Positions 8,513 to 22,303 of a DNA stretch of 64,000 nucleotides are shown one piece after another. A model generated the notes under the pieces. The model had not been told where the DNA came from. It worked only from the letters and a program-made list of their open reading frames with translations, and made no database searches. Position 1 is the first letter of the stretch. Every line of letters begins with the position of its first letter. The position numbers were made by a program, and so were the translations under genes. Source of the DNA: Citrus sinensis (lineage: Eukaryota > Streptophyta > Magnoliopsida > Sapindales > Rutaceae); the NCBI RefSeq assembly GCF_022201045.2, contig NC_068556.1, positions 3,078,001 through 3,142,000 of the forward strand, in the 5' to 3' direction.

Positions 8513-8810
8513 AATTGTGGGTCCTTGGTCTGAATGGGTAGGCGAGTACCGTCAATATGTATATTATTCTCAGGTATTTTTATTTTTTAATTATATATTC
8601 AGGATTGTATAACGTTGTAAATTATAATTGAAAAATCAGTTTATAATATTGTTAAAACAGTGTTTAAAAATGAAAATACAGTTTTTAAAACAGTATTTAA
8701 AATTTTATTAAAACTATATTAAAAATTCAGTTTTTAAAAATGAAAATACCGTAGAATAATATACATATTGACTGTACCCACCTACCCATTGAGACTAAAG
8801 ACCCACAATT
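8513..8810. mobile_element. MITE with 58-bp terminal inverted repeats
   Basis: The arms 8,513-8,570 (starting AATTGTGGGTCCTTGGTCT) and 8,753-8,810 are inverted copies with only a handful of mismatches. The similarity fades outward into AT-rich flanks, so a target-site duplication could not be fixed. The interior of about 180 bases is AT-rich, with imperfect internal repeats of 'CAGTTTTTAAAAATGAAAATAC'-like blocks, and is non-coding. Size and structure fit a non-autonomous DNA transposon; the superfamily is unassigned. Confidence 0.75.
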
Positions 8811-9267
8811 AAAAAGAAAATAATATATATATATATATACACCGTATATTAAATTTGTGTCTTTTTCATTTGTTAGTGACATTTTCACTTTAACAAAGTG
8901 TGATGCCTTTATTAAAAAATGACTATATATGAGGTATGTTTAACAGACATACTTTTAAATACAAGTTTAAAAATAATTTTTCAACCATTAGATTAGATTA
9001 AAATGAAGGGTCAAAATTAAACGACACGTCATTAATTTCATTAATATTTTTCTCTCTCCTCTCTTTAATGTTTAATTCTCTTTCTTCTTTTCTCTCTCCT
9101 ATAAATTCGCAAATGAAATAATTAAAATCACCAAAATTATTTTACTTACATAATTTGGTTAGTACTAACATCCACAATTATTGGGGTTCCCCCGATTAAT
9201 TTGTTCATTTTAAATGGTTATGATCGCTGATGATAAATGAAAAATGTTGATCCATTTGAGGGCTAAC

Positions 9268-9360
9268 AATGACACAATACTTGTTGCCTCGGCTACATTC
9301 TTACGTGCATTCCTTAACATGGTTCCTGTTATCGCATTTCTATTGGCTTCGTCGTTTGGG
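9268..9360 (+). pseudogene. WAT1-related (MtN21/EamA) exon relic
   Basis: An open stretch of 31 codons reads 'SATFLRAFLNMVPVIAFLLA' in its middle, very like the conserved transmembrane segment of plant WAT1-related/nodulin MtN21 transporters (pattern SATFASA.LN..PAITF..A). It ends just before GTAAGT-like sequence, as a real exon end would. No neighbouring exon was found within the surrounding kilobase on either side, so it is an isolated remnant. Identification is from recall of the family motif. Confidence 0.5.
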
Positions 9361-9550
9361 TAAGTATGGCAAGTATAGTCCTTCTGCTTTTGTTTAGACT
9401 AAAATTCCAATCCTCTCATAAAACTGGCAGCCTTGAGAAAGTGAACATGAACAGCTTGGCTGGGGCTTGGGAGGACTAAGGTATTACGCACAGTTGGCCC
9501 CTATATGGCTGATACAGTGCGCGACGGGCCGCGGTACAGCAGATCAAAAT

Positions 9551-9586
<36 letters not shown>
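9551..9586. repeat. Compound microsatellite (TA)10(GA)8
   Basis: Ten TA units run directly into eight GA units. Confidence 0.95.
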
Positions 9587-10188
9587 CGATTAGTCTTAAA
9601 CAAGTAGAGGTTTATCTCCTTCATGTGTATATTGACATGTATGCAGTTGCAGATCGGAGTAAACTGAAATCTGAGTACCAGACGGAGCAAAGAGTTTGTT
9701 TGAACTTAGAATGAATTAGTTGTTCGACCTATTGTCGATTAACAAATTATCATCATTGAGTCAGATGATGACCTTGGAATGACTAGTATCCTAGCAGGAA
9801 GACTGGAAGAGTTGCTGATATGTCAGATGAGTCATCAAGATGAATAAGGAATCATGGGACTGTCCTTCCAAGGGCCATTTGATATGAGCCATTCGATTGA
9901 AAGGCTTGTTGCCTTAAGATTTAAGTTTACAGCCGCTGAATAGTTCAAACATTGTCCTGTATTCTGAAGTGCAGCATTGAAAACAGTTCTGCTGTGCATT
10001 TTACACGTTTCTCTACATTTATTAGTCCAAGAAGATTAAAGCTTTTCATTTCTGAACTTTATGCCATTTAATGGCATTGTAAGTTGGGAGATTTTTAAAT
10101 AGGCCGGGGTTACAGCAACGATTATGATGGCACCAAGGATAAAAGAGAATTGCAAGTAGGAAGGTTAAAGATAAAGTCAACTGACTAA

Positions 10189-10211
10189 ACACACACACAC
10201 ACACACACACA
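10189..10211. repeat. (AC)n microsatellite
   Basis: About eleven AC units, downstream of the NPF stop codon. Confidence 0.95.
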
Positions 10212-10335
10212 AAATTGATTACAAAACATAACAATGCTGGTCCTATTTGCATTTACTCAGTGAGTTTGGGCTCATCCTATTTGTATTTGAACTTACTATA
10301 ATTTTAGACATTGTCGAGCAATTGTGATTCATGAA

Positions 10336-13300
10336 CTAACATTCCTCCTCCTTGCCGTCCTTTTCATCTAAGGCCTCACTCGCTTCTTCTCTGCATGGAC
10401 CATAAGCCTTGCAGCAAGCAAGAAAATATATAAAACTAGCCATGTTTAACCCGGCAAGAAGCCAGTAATAGTAATCATAACGACCCTTGTTGATGTTGCT
10501 GGGAATCCAGCCCTCCTTTCCTCCTCTTTTTGTAATCTCATCGACTGCATTCATTATAAAACTCGCTACCAAGCTTGCCACTGACATCCCCAATCCGTGA
10601 AGTGCGGAGGCTATGCTAGACATGCTTCTCGGCAATTCAGAGTAATAGAACTCAATCTGCCCAATCATGTTGAAAGCCATGGCCAAGCCGCTGAGCACAT
10701 GATAAGGTAGTACCCACATTGCTGACATTTTAACCACAGCTCGCGGGTCATCTGAAATTCCTTCGTTGATTGCAATGTTGCGGCGAACAGTCTCTGTAAT
10801 TGCCCATGCTGCCATTGATGCAGTAGAGAAAAGCAGTCCTATCCCCATCCTCTGTTTCAACCTTAGTTGGCACGGTTTTCCTCTGATTTTTGATGCTATA
10901 GGTTGAAGGATACGATCATAGAAACCGATCCATAATATTACAGTGATAATCGTAAATATTCCGAATGAGCCCGATGGGATTTCAAAGTTGGGAGTAATGT
11001 GTCGGTCCATGGTGCTTGCCTGGAGCACTGGAAATGAACTTTGGCTGATGGTCACAGCAATCATTATCCCAGTAGACCATAGAGGAATTACCTTGATCAA
11101 TGCTTTTAACTCCTCTACTTGATCAACTGTACAAAGACTCCATGGATTTGAGGCTCTTCTATCTGGAGTCGAGTCTTGTCCAGGATGTTTGATTATACAA
11201 GCTTTGTTCAAACACCTAGACAGAAGAAGGGAAAAAAAAGAAAAAAATTGCATGTAAGAATCCTAATTGATTATCTCATTCATTATCAGCAGCACCTGAA
11301 AACAACTGATACCTTAAATTCTCACTGGGAACGAGAAGCATTGATCCCTTTCTGGGATGGTACATTTCTTCGGTGGTCTGAGATGATAATTTTATATGTC
11401 GATTCTTATATGAGGCCACAAGGACTTGAATTAGTCCAGTTAGCAAACTTGTGTTAGCCTTCGACTGGACATAAAAGGGAGAAGCCAGAAAGAAAGAAAG
11501 AGCTGATAACAACGATATCACAGCAGGAACTCCAAACCCTACCTTCCAACCCAAGTTATCTTGAATGTAAACAATACAAGTTACGGCAACCATAGATGAA
11601 GCCAAGACAGAAACATAGTACCAGCTGAAGTAACTCTGTAAGGCACCTTTACTTTTGTTTTCGTCTCCCTTCTCCAACTGTTCAGCACCAAAGGCTAAAG
11701 AGGAAGACCGTATGCCACCGCCTCCAAGTGACATGAGCCCAAGAGCTGAATACAAGAGCATCAACTGAGACCATGTAGCGGATTCACAATCGCTTCTTAG
11801 TTGGTCACAAGCCGGAGGCTGTGCTTGGGATAAAATTGTTGTCAGCCATAACAGAACCACCCCCTGTTAAGTGTTAATCAAACATTTAGTCCTTTTAATC
11901 TTTATTCATGTTAATTTGTTAACATACACCAGCTACCTAGTCCAATACTCTTATCAGTTAATATCGAACCCTTGATACTGTAAGGATCTTAGTTCAGGAT
12001 AGGTTTGGCAAAACCCCGACGCCCGGACTCGGCCTGGATGTAATTTTTAGATGCCCGGGTCGGGTTTTAATTCGGGTACCCGGATTTTATATTTTTTAGT
12101 ATTATATGTGTATTTTTTTTATTTTTTTGATAATTTTATAAGTTTTAAATTTATTTTAATAAAATTTGACATAAAAATATAAACTTTAAGTGTTTAAAAT
12201 TTTATATATGTATAATAAATGAGTCAAATAAATATAAATATTTAAAATAATATATATTTTATTATTTTTTTAATAAAATTCAGATTTCGGGTTTATCAAG
12301 TGATGCTCAAAACCAGTCCGGCTTCATACCCGAGCCTAGTAATACCCAGCCCACAACGCCTAGGTCCGGACCGGGCGGGTATTTTTGCCACCCTTAGTCC
12401 AAGAGTCAAGTGGGTGACGGGCAGAGTACGTAATTGCAGCAGACCATAAGAAAGAATTAAAGTAGTATTTTAATAACGATTAATCAACAAAGCATAATTT
12501 AATTAAAGTTGATAGCTACTTGGTGCTATATTACAATGAAGGCAATAAACATAAATTTTACCGCCCCAAATATCTGTCTTATTGAGGATAAGCACATTGA
12601 GGGGGTAGGCCTATTGACAAAAACTTAGGAAAGATACGAACAAAAAAACAAAAAACAAAAATGATCCTATTATACAAATAATCATTTCTAGATACAGACG
12701 TTATTATTTTTTAAAATATAAATTGGGTGTTTGATAATATTAAATTGTAAAAAATCATTCTACAAGATTATATTGTAAAAAGCTTTAATAATACTTTAAA
12801 AGCTCGAATACTTTTATAATATTGTAAAATTTTGAATCTATATTTAAAAAAAATACCAACACCCATAATAAAGAAAGACACGTTATACAAAAATTTATAA
12901 TCTTTAGGCTAACATCACATCATGGGCCACTAAAATTGAAAGCGCAAGCATGGATGTGAACCGAGAAGGAGAAAGATCACCATACCAAAAGGCAAGTGAT
13001 GCAACCGAAGCCGATCATTGGGTACCGACCCACACAAGAATCGGCAAGAAATGCCCCAATAATCGGGAGAAAATTAGTAGCAGCTGTCCAGATGAGGAGT
13101 ACGTTTGTTCCCGCGGTTGTTTCCATGTTGTACTCTCCGCACAGATACAGTATCATGTTTGGCATCAGCCCCATGCTCGCCATCCTCTCAAATGCTTCAT
13201 TTGCTGTCCACAAAAATTATTCAAAAGAAGGGGAAGAAAAAACACACACACTGTCACTATGGATCAATTAAAGTGTAAGGACATGCATGCATATAGTATA

Positions 13301-13475
13301 CATATTTAGCAAAAATAATTTTTTTTTTTTTTAAAAAAGGGAATGTTTATGTGGGTTTAAATTAAATGAAATACTTACCTATGATGAAAGGCAAGGTTCT
13401 GAGGCCACCCTTTGGGTTTTTGTTGATCAAGAGTGGCTCTGTTATCATGTTCTTTTCCTCTGAATGAGTTCCCAT
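10336..13475 (-). CDS. NRT1/PTR family (NPF) transporter, probably NPF1-like, intact
   Basis: Four exons on the minus strand: 13,475-13,379, 13,203-12,986, 11,863-11,313 and 11,215-10,336. They total 1,746 bases (581 aa plus stop), all with GT-AG junctions and frame kept. NPF proteins are proton-coupled transporters of nitrate, peptides or hormones with 12 membrane helices. The first helix has the proton-coupling ExxER-type motif in 'NEAFERMAS'. Other family blocks are 'GAFLADSCVGRYPMIGFG' (exon 2), 'LMSLGGGGIRSSS' and 'YFSWYYVSV' (exon 3), and 'WSLCTVDQVEELKALIKVIP' before helix 7 (exon 4). I chose the ATG giving 'MGTHSEEKN'; an upstream in-frame ATG would add a Lys-rich run from a poly-A tract. 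Substrate cannot be told. Intron 2 carries a hAT-like element. A broken tandem paralog lies 9 kb upstream in the same orientation. Confidence 0.93.
11997..12393. mobile_element. hAT-like non-autonomous element in NPF intron 2
   Basis: About 397 bases with inverted ends: left 'GGATAGGTTTGGCAAAA', right complement 'GGGTGGCAAAAA', followed on both sides by GC-rich 'CCCG' subterminal repeats ('GCCCGGACTCGG', 'CCGGACCGGGCGGG'). The middle is AT-rich. Flanking TTAGTTCA (11,989-11,996) and TTAGTCCA (12,394-12,401) match at 7 of 8 positions, fitting the 8-bp target duplication of hAT elements. It lies inside the intron and leaves splicing signals untouched. Confidence 0.75.
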
Positions 13476-16076
13476 TTTGATTCTTTTTTTTTTTTTTTTG
13501 GTGTTTGCTTGACTCAGAGAGAAATAATAAGTACTAGTGAGTAGTGAGAGAGTTTTGGCAGTAGTCACCGAAAATGGGAAATGCTAACGTGCATGCGGAC
13601 GGCACTTACAGAAGAAAGTGAAAGCATATCGGTGATGTTACTGATTTAATAATGAATAATTGAATATGCTTGCGCATGGGGAAAATATCTTCTAATAATA
13701 ATAATAGCGGTAATAAAAAAGATTAGGAAACAATCTGTGATTAGATGATGAGATGGGGGTGATTTGGGTTGTTAACCGTTAAACGTGGAAGTTATACTGT
13801 GGAAAGTGGGAAGTTACATGAAAAAAAAAAAAAAAGTGAAAAAAATCCTAGTGTAGTTGAATAGTTTTCAAGTAAGTTTATTTAGTTGGTTACTGAGTTC
13901 GAATGTTAAAAAAATAAAAGATCAAAAATTGAATTTGTACTTTACCGATCCTCTTTATTTTTTTTTAAAAAAGAGAAAAATGGAATAAATGGGATAGAAT
14001 ATTTTTATCCCATAGTTTATGTGGATTCGACACCTTTTAAAAAAAATTATATAACAATTTTACATTATATTTTAAAATAAAGAAAAAATCTGTTCATTAT
14101 TTGAAATTATTAAAAATAATATAAATTTATTATAATTTGTTTTTTTAAAGTGGGGTGAGTTTACAGTGTCCAAAAATCATCACCCAACATAAAATGAGGA
14201 AATAACAATTAGGTCCCTCTAATTTTTGTATTATTCTAGTAAATAATACATTTGGTGTGTTTGTATGAAACATGCTCTTGGTGTCTTGGTAAATGTTACC
14301 ACACCATTAGCGAAGGAGCCAGTGATTTAACTTACCGGGGCAACTTTCAACGACAATAATTATGTATGATTTCTTTTTTTTTTTTTTTCAATATGTTAGA
14401 TACAAATGTTCTCAAAGGGTAATTTTTAGAGGGGCAAATTGGTCACTAACTTTAGGATTTATGGGGCAGTGGCTAGAAAGCATTAATTAAAAATGGTGAC
14501 GTTATTTAAACTCATAAATTCTTCAATAAACCTATTTATTTAATACACACATTACTAAAATTCAAACAATGACATTTTATTTTATAAACCTCTCATAATT
14601 TCTAATTAACCATAATTAAATGTTCATTCTCTCGATTTTCATTTTCGTTAAATAAAAAAATCTTATGCAATAATCAAATGAATACTTCTTCTTTCTCTAT
14701 CATTCTTCACAGCAACATAAAAATCAAACACCAAAATGTTTTTTCCTTCCTTCATTATTTTTATTACTTTCTGTAAATTCGATCTAAACTTGAAAATAAA
14801 GAAGACAAAAAATCACTATGAACTAAAAAGGAATTTTCTACATTGATTGCATACTCCCATTGAATCATTAGATAGATATAGTTTCTTTTAGTTTTTTTTT
14901 TTCTTTTCTTTCGCACTAATTTTTGGAAAATGAGTTTTATTCCTCTTTTTTTCACTAATAACCTGAATTTAGGTTTTATTAAATTTTTCCAAGATGGATG
15001 TTTCCCTTAGATGTGAAAGTTCGAACCCCCTATACCCATTGTTTAAAGGATTCAAACCTTAATCATCCTAAAATCCTTAATGTATATTTATACAAGTTAC
15101 TCTATGATGCCTTAATTTTTATACGACATCAATAATCTAACAATTCTGTATCATTATTTTTCAATCAATGGTTCACAATATTTATATTAAACAAAGGTAA
15201 ATTACTTAATAGTTATTCTAAAAGGTTTCTTTACTGAGGTGGATAATTTTTATAAAGTAATTGTAACCACCCTTGTAGTTTGAAATAATTTCACTTGAAT
15301 AGCATGTTTTATTTAGAAATCATTTTTCAACCCTCTTTTTAATTTGCAATGCTATGTATGTAAGATATGATATCTAATATATTATCTAACCCAAATTAAA
15401 TATATAAATTGTAAGTGTAAAATTTATATACTGTGTAATATTAATAAAGAACATAACTAATTACATTCATTTAAATGAATGTCATAAATTATTAAAAGTG
15501 AATATACAAAAAGCATACCATTACTTTATTAAAAAAAAAAAAGTCAAGAAGAAGAAGAAGAGAGAGGAAGAGAAAAAGATTTGGCTTGAAAGCCTAAACA
15601 AATCACAAAAAACAATAAATTACACCAATCAAAACTTGGTGTTTGAATTTCAATTTTTTTTAATTGATTTCTCTTATTCATGGATACGACAAACAAAAAT
15701 AATTCTAGCTTTGCAGTCATCAACACATATGAAGATAAGAACAAGACAAATTAAAGAAGAACTAACGAGAAAGAAACCAATAATGGAAAAGAAAGGTGCA
15801 AACATATTATAGGTTTGTTGGATTATTTTTGTGGAATATTTTTGCGGGTGTAAAAAGAAACAAAGTAATTAATCGAATAGAAGTGTTTGTGAAGGGCCAA
15901 TTTGGCGTTTGAAAGAATGTTCAAAGTAAAATTTGATTATCTAAATTTTATTAATGAATGGTTAAAGTAAATGAATCCTAAATTATTTTTAGAGTTCAAA
16001 TAAACCTACCTTCAAAGAAATATTATATAAAAAAAATCTCTGTTCATTTTCATTTTCACTTTCATTACAAAAATAT
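13476..16076. other. Upstream region of the NPF gene and AT-rich spacer
   Basis: No gene is seen. The first few hundred bases should hold the promoter of the minus-strand NPF gene; no clear TATA box could be fixed. The remainder has long A and T runs and stop codons in every frame; the longer open stretches are low-complexity Lys/Phe-rich artefacts. Confidence 0.5.
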
Positions 16077-16258
16077 GATTTGGGCTATTTTAACTTAAAA
16101 TTTTGTCACAAAAGAGCTATTAATCTCTTACAATCTAATGGTTAATATTGAAAATCAAAGTAATATTTTGAACTTAAATCATTCACCATTGAATTACGTG
16201 AAATAATACTTTAATTTTTGTACAAAAAATTTAAGTTAAAATAGAATAGCTCTTCCTT
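16077..16258. mobile_element. Short MITE with 8-bp AAAAATAT target duplication
   Basis: The left end 'GGGCTATTTTAACTTAAA' and the reverse complement of the right end ('GAGCTATTCTATTTTAACTT') are imperfect inverted repeats, with similarity of about 35 bases. Identical AAAAATAT sits at 16,069-16,076 and 16,259-16,266. The 182-base length, TIRs and 8-bp duplication fit a hAT-type MITE, though the duplication is AT-only and could arise by chance. Confidence 0.6.
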
Positions 16259-16867
16259 AAAAATATATGTCCAAGTCATCATGTAATTATATGCACATAT
16301 ATTTTTTAAATATGGTTGTTGATTAAAAAACTTCTCGCTAACTCTTGACTTATATAATATCATTAATATTATAAATCAAATAATTTATTACACAATGCTT
16401 TCTATGATCATTAATGTTTAAGCATTAATGATTTTGCTATTTTATTCGTACAATATAAAACTTTTATAAGACTTAAGGAATATCTTTGCCTAAAGTATTG
16501 TTGAAACAGTTAAGTACATTTATTTCAATGTTATTTTTCTTTTTCAAATTAATGAAAAAACTAAAAAAAAAACTACATTTATCTGCAATCAAAAGATTAT
16601 ATGTTACTTTTTAATTAATTATTTATTTATCAAAACACTCAGGTCAGGTCCACAGGCTTAAACAATCCTATTATTAATATTGTAAAAACTCATGCAACAT
16701 CATCGAGAAATTCTATTTATACATTTTAATTTCATGGGAATCATTAAAAAAGATGGATTTAAAAGATAAATTGTGCATATATTAAATAAATGAAAATTAT
16801 AGTGATTTATCATGTATCTATTAGTAATTTCGTCCGATTGGTGTATTTGTAATATAAATTTTTAATA

Positions 16868-16918
16868 AATTATGGGTTTGGTGAGTATATTTATGGTTTC
16901 AAATAGCCACGTCTTAAA
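16868..16918. repeat. Solitary terminus related to the 18.9-20.2 kb element
   Basis: 'GGTTTCAAATAGCCACGTC', preceded by a 'TATGGGTTTGGTGAGTATA' stretch, matches the right end of the TIR element at 20,115-20,158 ('GGGTTCAAATAGCCACATCC') in sequence and order. No matching left end was found upstream, so this is a fragment or a decayed copy. Confidence 0.5.
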
Positions 16919-17238
16919 CTAAAATGTCATAATTTTTTAATTCAGAATTTGCCCTGCCCCTGCTTACCAATTGGCATGTGTCGGCTTCTTCCTCTATAAA
17001 GTTTTATCATTACGTTACATACAAGTCTTGTAAAAATATTACGAAGAACCCAAGTCATATATATAAATAAAAAGTGAATCGAGATTGCTAAATGGAGATG
17101 GAGAAGAATGAGCACGAAAAAACAGAAATCAAAGAAAAAACCTCTACAGAAAGGAGAAGCGTGATATCATGAATTGTTTGAAGAAAAGACAAGAAACAAT
17201 GCGGGTTCTATTAAGTTGTTATTTTGTGACAGTTGAAT

Positions 17239-17446
17239 TAGTCCAAAAAATAGTTAAGAGTGGTTGAGATAGTTCAATAAGTTGTTAGTATAGGAAATAA
17301 TCTTAGTCCTAAAAATAATTAAAGAGTTAGTTGAGTTTAAGTTTCAATAAGTTGTTGGTGTAGGCACTAGCCTCAGTCCTAAAATTGGTTAAAGAGTTGT
17401 TGAGTTTAAAGTTCAATAAGTTGTTAGGACAGGAACTAATCTTAGT
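17239..17446. repeat. Minisatellite, about 3 x 65-70 bp
   Basis: Three direct units starting at 17,239, 17,304 and 17,374, each with 'TAGTCC', an 'A(T)TAAGAGTTGTTGAG'-like block and 'TTCAATAAGTTGTTAG', then a partial fourth start at 17,443. Units differ by small indels and substitutions. Confidence 0.85.
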
Positions 17447-18913
17447 AAACGTTAATTTGTTATGATTTTCCTCCTCAATAGTGATATATGTATAAAAAAT
17501 AGCACACTACCCAAAAAAAAAACTATGAGACAAAATAAAAATTCATCATAATATAGAATTTTTTAATTTAGTATATATTTTATATTTAATTTTTTGTTAT
17601 TTTCAATACATAAATATTCATGCAAGGGTTCAGTTATGTTGAAACTATTTTACGGTGAAATACTGTTGATAGTCGCACGATTATAAATATAAATATTAAA
17701 TCTGTACTTACTAATATAATCTGACAGTCATCGTTATTACTCAACGACGAAGTAGCTCCACCGTAGTGATTGCCTCTGTGAAAAGATACATAACTAGCCA
17801 GCAGGACTGCAGGAGTTGCTGGAGTCATAATCATATTCATATATGATACCGCATGCAAATCTGGCTGTTGCTGCAACCGTTGCACCGCACTACATATTTT
17901 TTTCTGTATTCGACAAAACCCGTTCGATGTTAGATTGTTTCAATCTAACGGCTGACATTATTTCTTGGGTCACTTACATCCACTGGTAACTTCAATTTTT
18001 AGAGAGAGCCTCTAATCTCATATTCTCATTCAACACATTTTTGGTTCTGCAATTTCTATCAATCCAAAATTACTGTTTCGAAATCAATTTCTCATACTAT
18101 TCTTCCATTACCCATTCTCGGTTCTATCGCTTTCAATTGATAGGAGTGCTTGAGCAAAGTTGTTCCTAACCCTTAAATAATTTCTAACCAGTGTATCGAT
18201 CGATTCATTTCTACTTTAATCGACCATTATGTTGTTACCAAATACCCTGGCGTTGTTATCATAATGTTTACCTTTTCCTTATGCTTCCGGGAAGGCAAAT
18301 TAGAATGAAGGCAAAATGTGACAAGCAAGTCGCGACGGAGCGGTCGGAGTAGGAGAGAGGCTCATTGGAACTGTCAGTTTGTCAGCAACGAAATACCTAA
18401 CTTGCACATTTTGTTACACCTACCCATATTTAATAATTAATTTCTTCTTCTTTTAATATCATTGAGGATAGATGTGAAGATAAATAAATTTATTTGAAAT
18501 GATATTTTTATTAAAAAAAGAAATAAAGGGGGAAGCTAAAGCAAAATCGGTTGTGAGTTTTATCTAATTGAGATGGTAAAATCTTTTTTATTATGCTATA
18601 TGAAAATAAGATATAGAAGCATTTAAGAAAAAGGTTAGTTAAGGTGTTATTGAAACAAATTTTATTAAAATAATTAAATCAACTTTTTATTTAATAAATG
18701 TTTTTAGATTCAGTATTCAACAACTTGAAAATGGTACAAATCTCGTCAACGACCATGATAATATTATCTCAAAAATATTGACATAAAAATATCGTTGAAT
18801 ACTAATATCCCAAAAATACCGTTGTAAGGATATTATTGTAAAAAAAAAGAAAAATTAAGGGTAGGAACGTAATATATTTAATAATAGGGGCGTCGTAAAG
18901 TATGTTTTAAATT
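17447..18913. other. AT-rich spacer
   Basis: No recognised gene. On the minus strand 17,634-17,895 there is a stop-free, less AT-biased segment (Gln-rich near its start, then 'NMIMTPATPAVLLASYV') that could be an exon relic, but I cannot assign it. Confidence 0.4.
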
Positions 18914-20158
18914 AGGGTGAGGCTATTTGAAGCCACTAAATTACTCATTAAACTCATTTACTAAATAAACCCACATTTAAATTTTAACATTTTAAATTTT
19001 ACTCAATAAACCTATATAAATACCCAATACACTCTTCTTAAACCCTTTTTTTTTATAATAATACTATTTTTACTTATTAAACCCATTAAATTCATTTATA
19101 AACCCTTAATAAATGTTTCTTTTTTTCCCATTAAACTGAAGATTTTCTTTATGAATATGATTCTAAAAAAATAGTTACAACACATATTCATCTTTTTTTT
19201 TTTTCAAAAAGAAGTTTATTACAGCACAATTAGTAACTACTAGACCTTTTTCAACCTATTTTACACCATTTAACAATGTCTCAACCTTTGATTCAAGATG
19301 AAAATTATACAAATTCTTCATGGAGGCAACAAACAAACAATATCTATCATTGCTTGTGCAGTAATCACCAACATAAAAAAGAATTGCTTTATGGCAAAAA
19401 TAAGAATCGCTTTATGGCTGTATACAACACTATTTGTCTTTTTTTTGTAATTACTCATTACTCTTGTTGTCACACTCCAGTTTTTAGAAATTCAAAAATG
19501 ATCAATGTTGCCGACTATTGCTTAAAATGTGTAAATACAATCTCTTCAATAGAAATATATGACATTTTATGTACTTTAAATTTCCATTTATTTAAGATCC
19601 CTTAGGCTCTGAAAAAGGCATGTCAATGGCAGAAGATACTGGATTCTTCAGAGTCATGTAGGCTTTCTTGTAATTTGGCCTAGCAACCAAGAGACCCTCT
19701 CTTTTTTCCTTCTTCCCCTGCATATTCAGCGTTCTTACCTTCTCAATATTTCACTGCAACTTTTGATGGCGACAGGGGCTGAAGTGCATAGAAGTGGTTT
19801 AGAGAAGTTTTTCAACAACACTACTTGTCATTGATTGTTGCCCACTGTCAAACGAAAACAAAGATGTAACCACCAACTTTATTATCCTAAATCTAATCAC
19901 ATGAGCCTAATTAACAAAAATATGTAGTTTGGAAGAAAAATCATGTCTCTAGTTGATTAGGGTTTGACAAAAATATGATTAGGGTTTAACAAAATTATGC
20001 TGAATGTAAAGATGGGTTCAAAGAGTAAAAATTATCTTTTTTTTTCCTTTTTTTACTAGATTTTAATGTCCATAATTGTAATATTATTTAAGGGTATTTT
20101 AATATTTTTTTTAAATGGGTTTAATGAGTAGTTTAGTGGGTTCAAATAGCCACATCCT
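18914..20158. mobile_element. 1.2-kb TIR element, non-autonomous DNA transposon
   Basis: The left end 18,914-18,960 and right end 20,115-20,158 are inverted copies ('AGG.TG.GGCTATTTGAA', then 'CCACTAAA.TACTCATTAAA'). They are flanked by TTAAATT at 18,907-18,913 and 20,159-20,165; counting adjacent bases the duplication could be 8-9 bp. The interior has a 109-codon open stretch at 19,276-19,605 (starting 'MSQPLIQDENYTNSSW') with no transposase motif that I recognise; it may be captured sequence or chance. Long-TIR, 7-9-bp duplication and internal unrelated DNA would fit a hAT or Mutator-like element. Confidence 0.7.
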
Positions 20159-20165
20159 TTAAATT

Positions 20166-22303
<2,138 letters not shown>

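Larger units (their letters stand above)
9361..10335. other. Spacer and 3' flank of the intact NPF gene
   Basis: It contains a (TA)n tract at 9,551-9,570 followed by (GA)n to 9,586, and an (AC)n tract at 10,189-10,211. No gene is recognised. The last few hundred bases probably include the 3' UTR of the minus-strand NPF gene. Confidence 0.5.

Noticed and set aside
13850..13920. A-box-like and B-box-like words at SINE spacing
   Set aside because: Matches to both boxes are weak and the body is simple A/T sequence.
15498..15812. Lys/Glu-rich open frame of 104 codons
   Set aside because: Built on A-rich and GAA-rich simple sequence; no start context, motif or partner.
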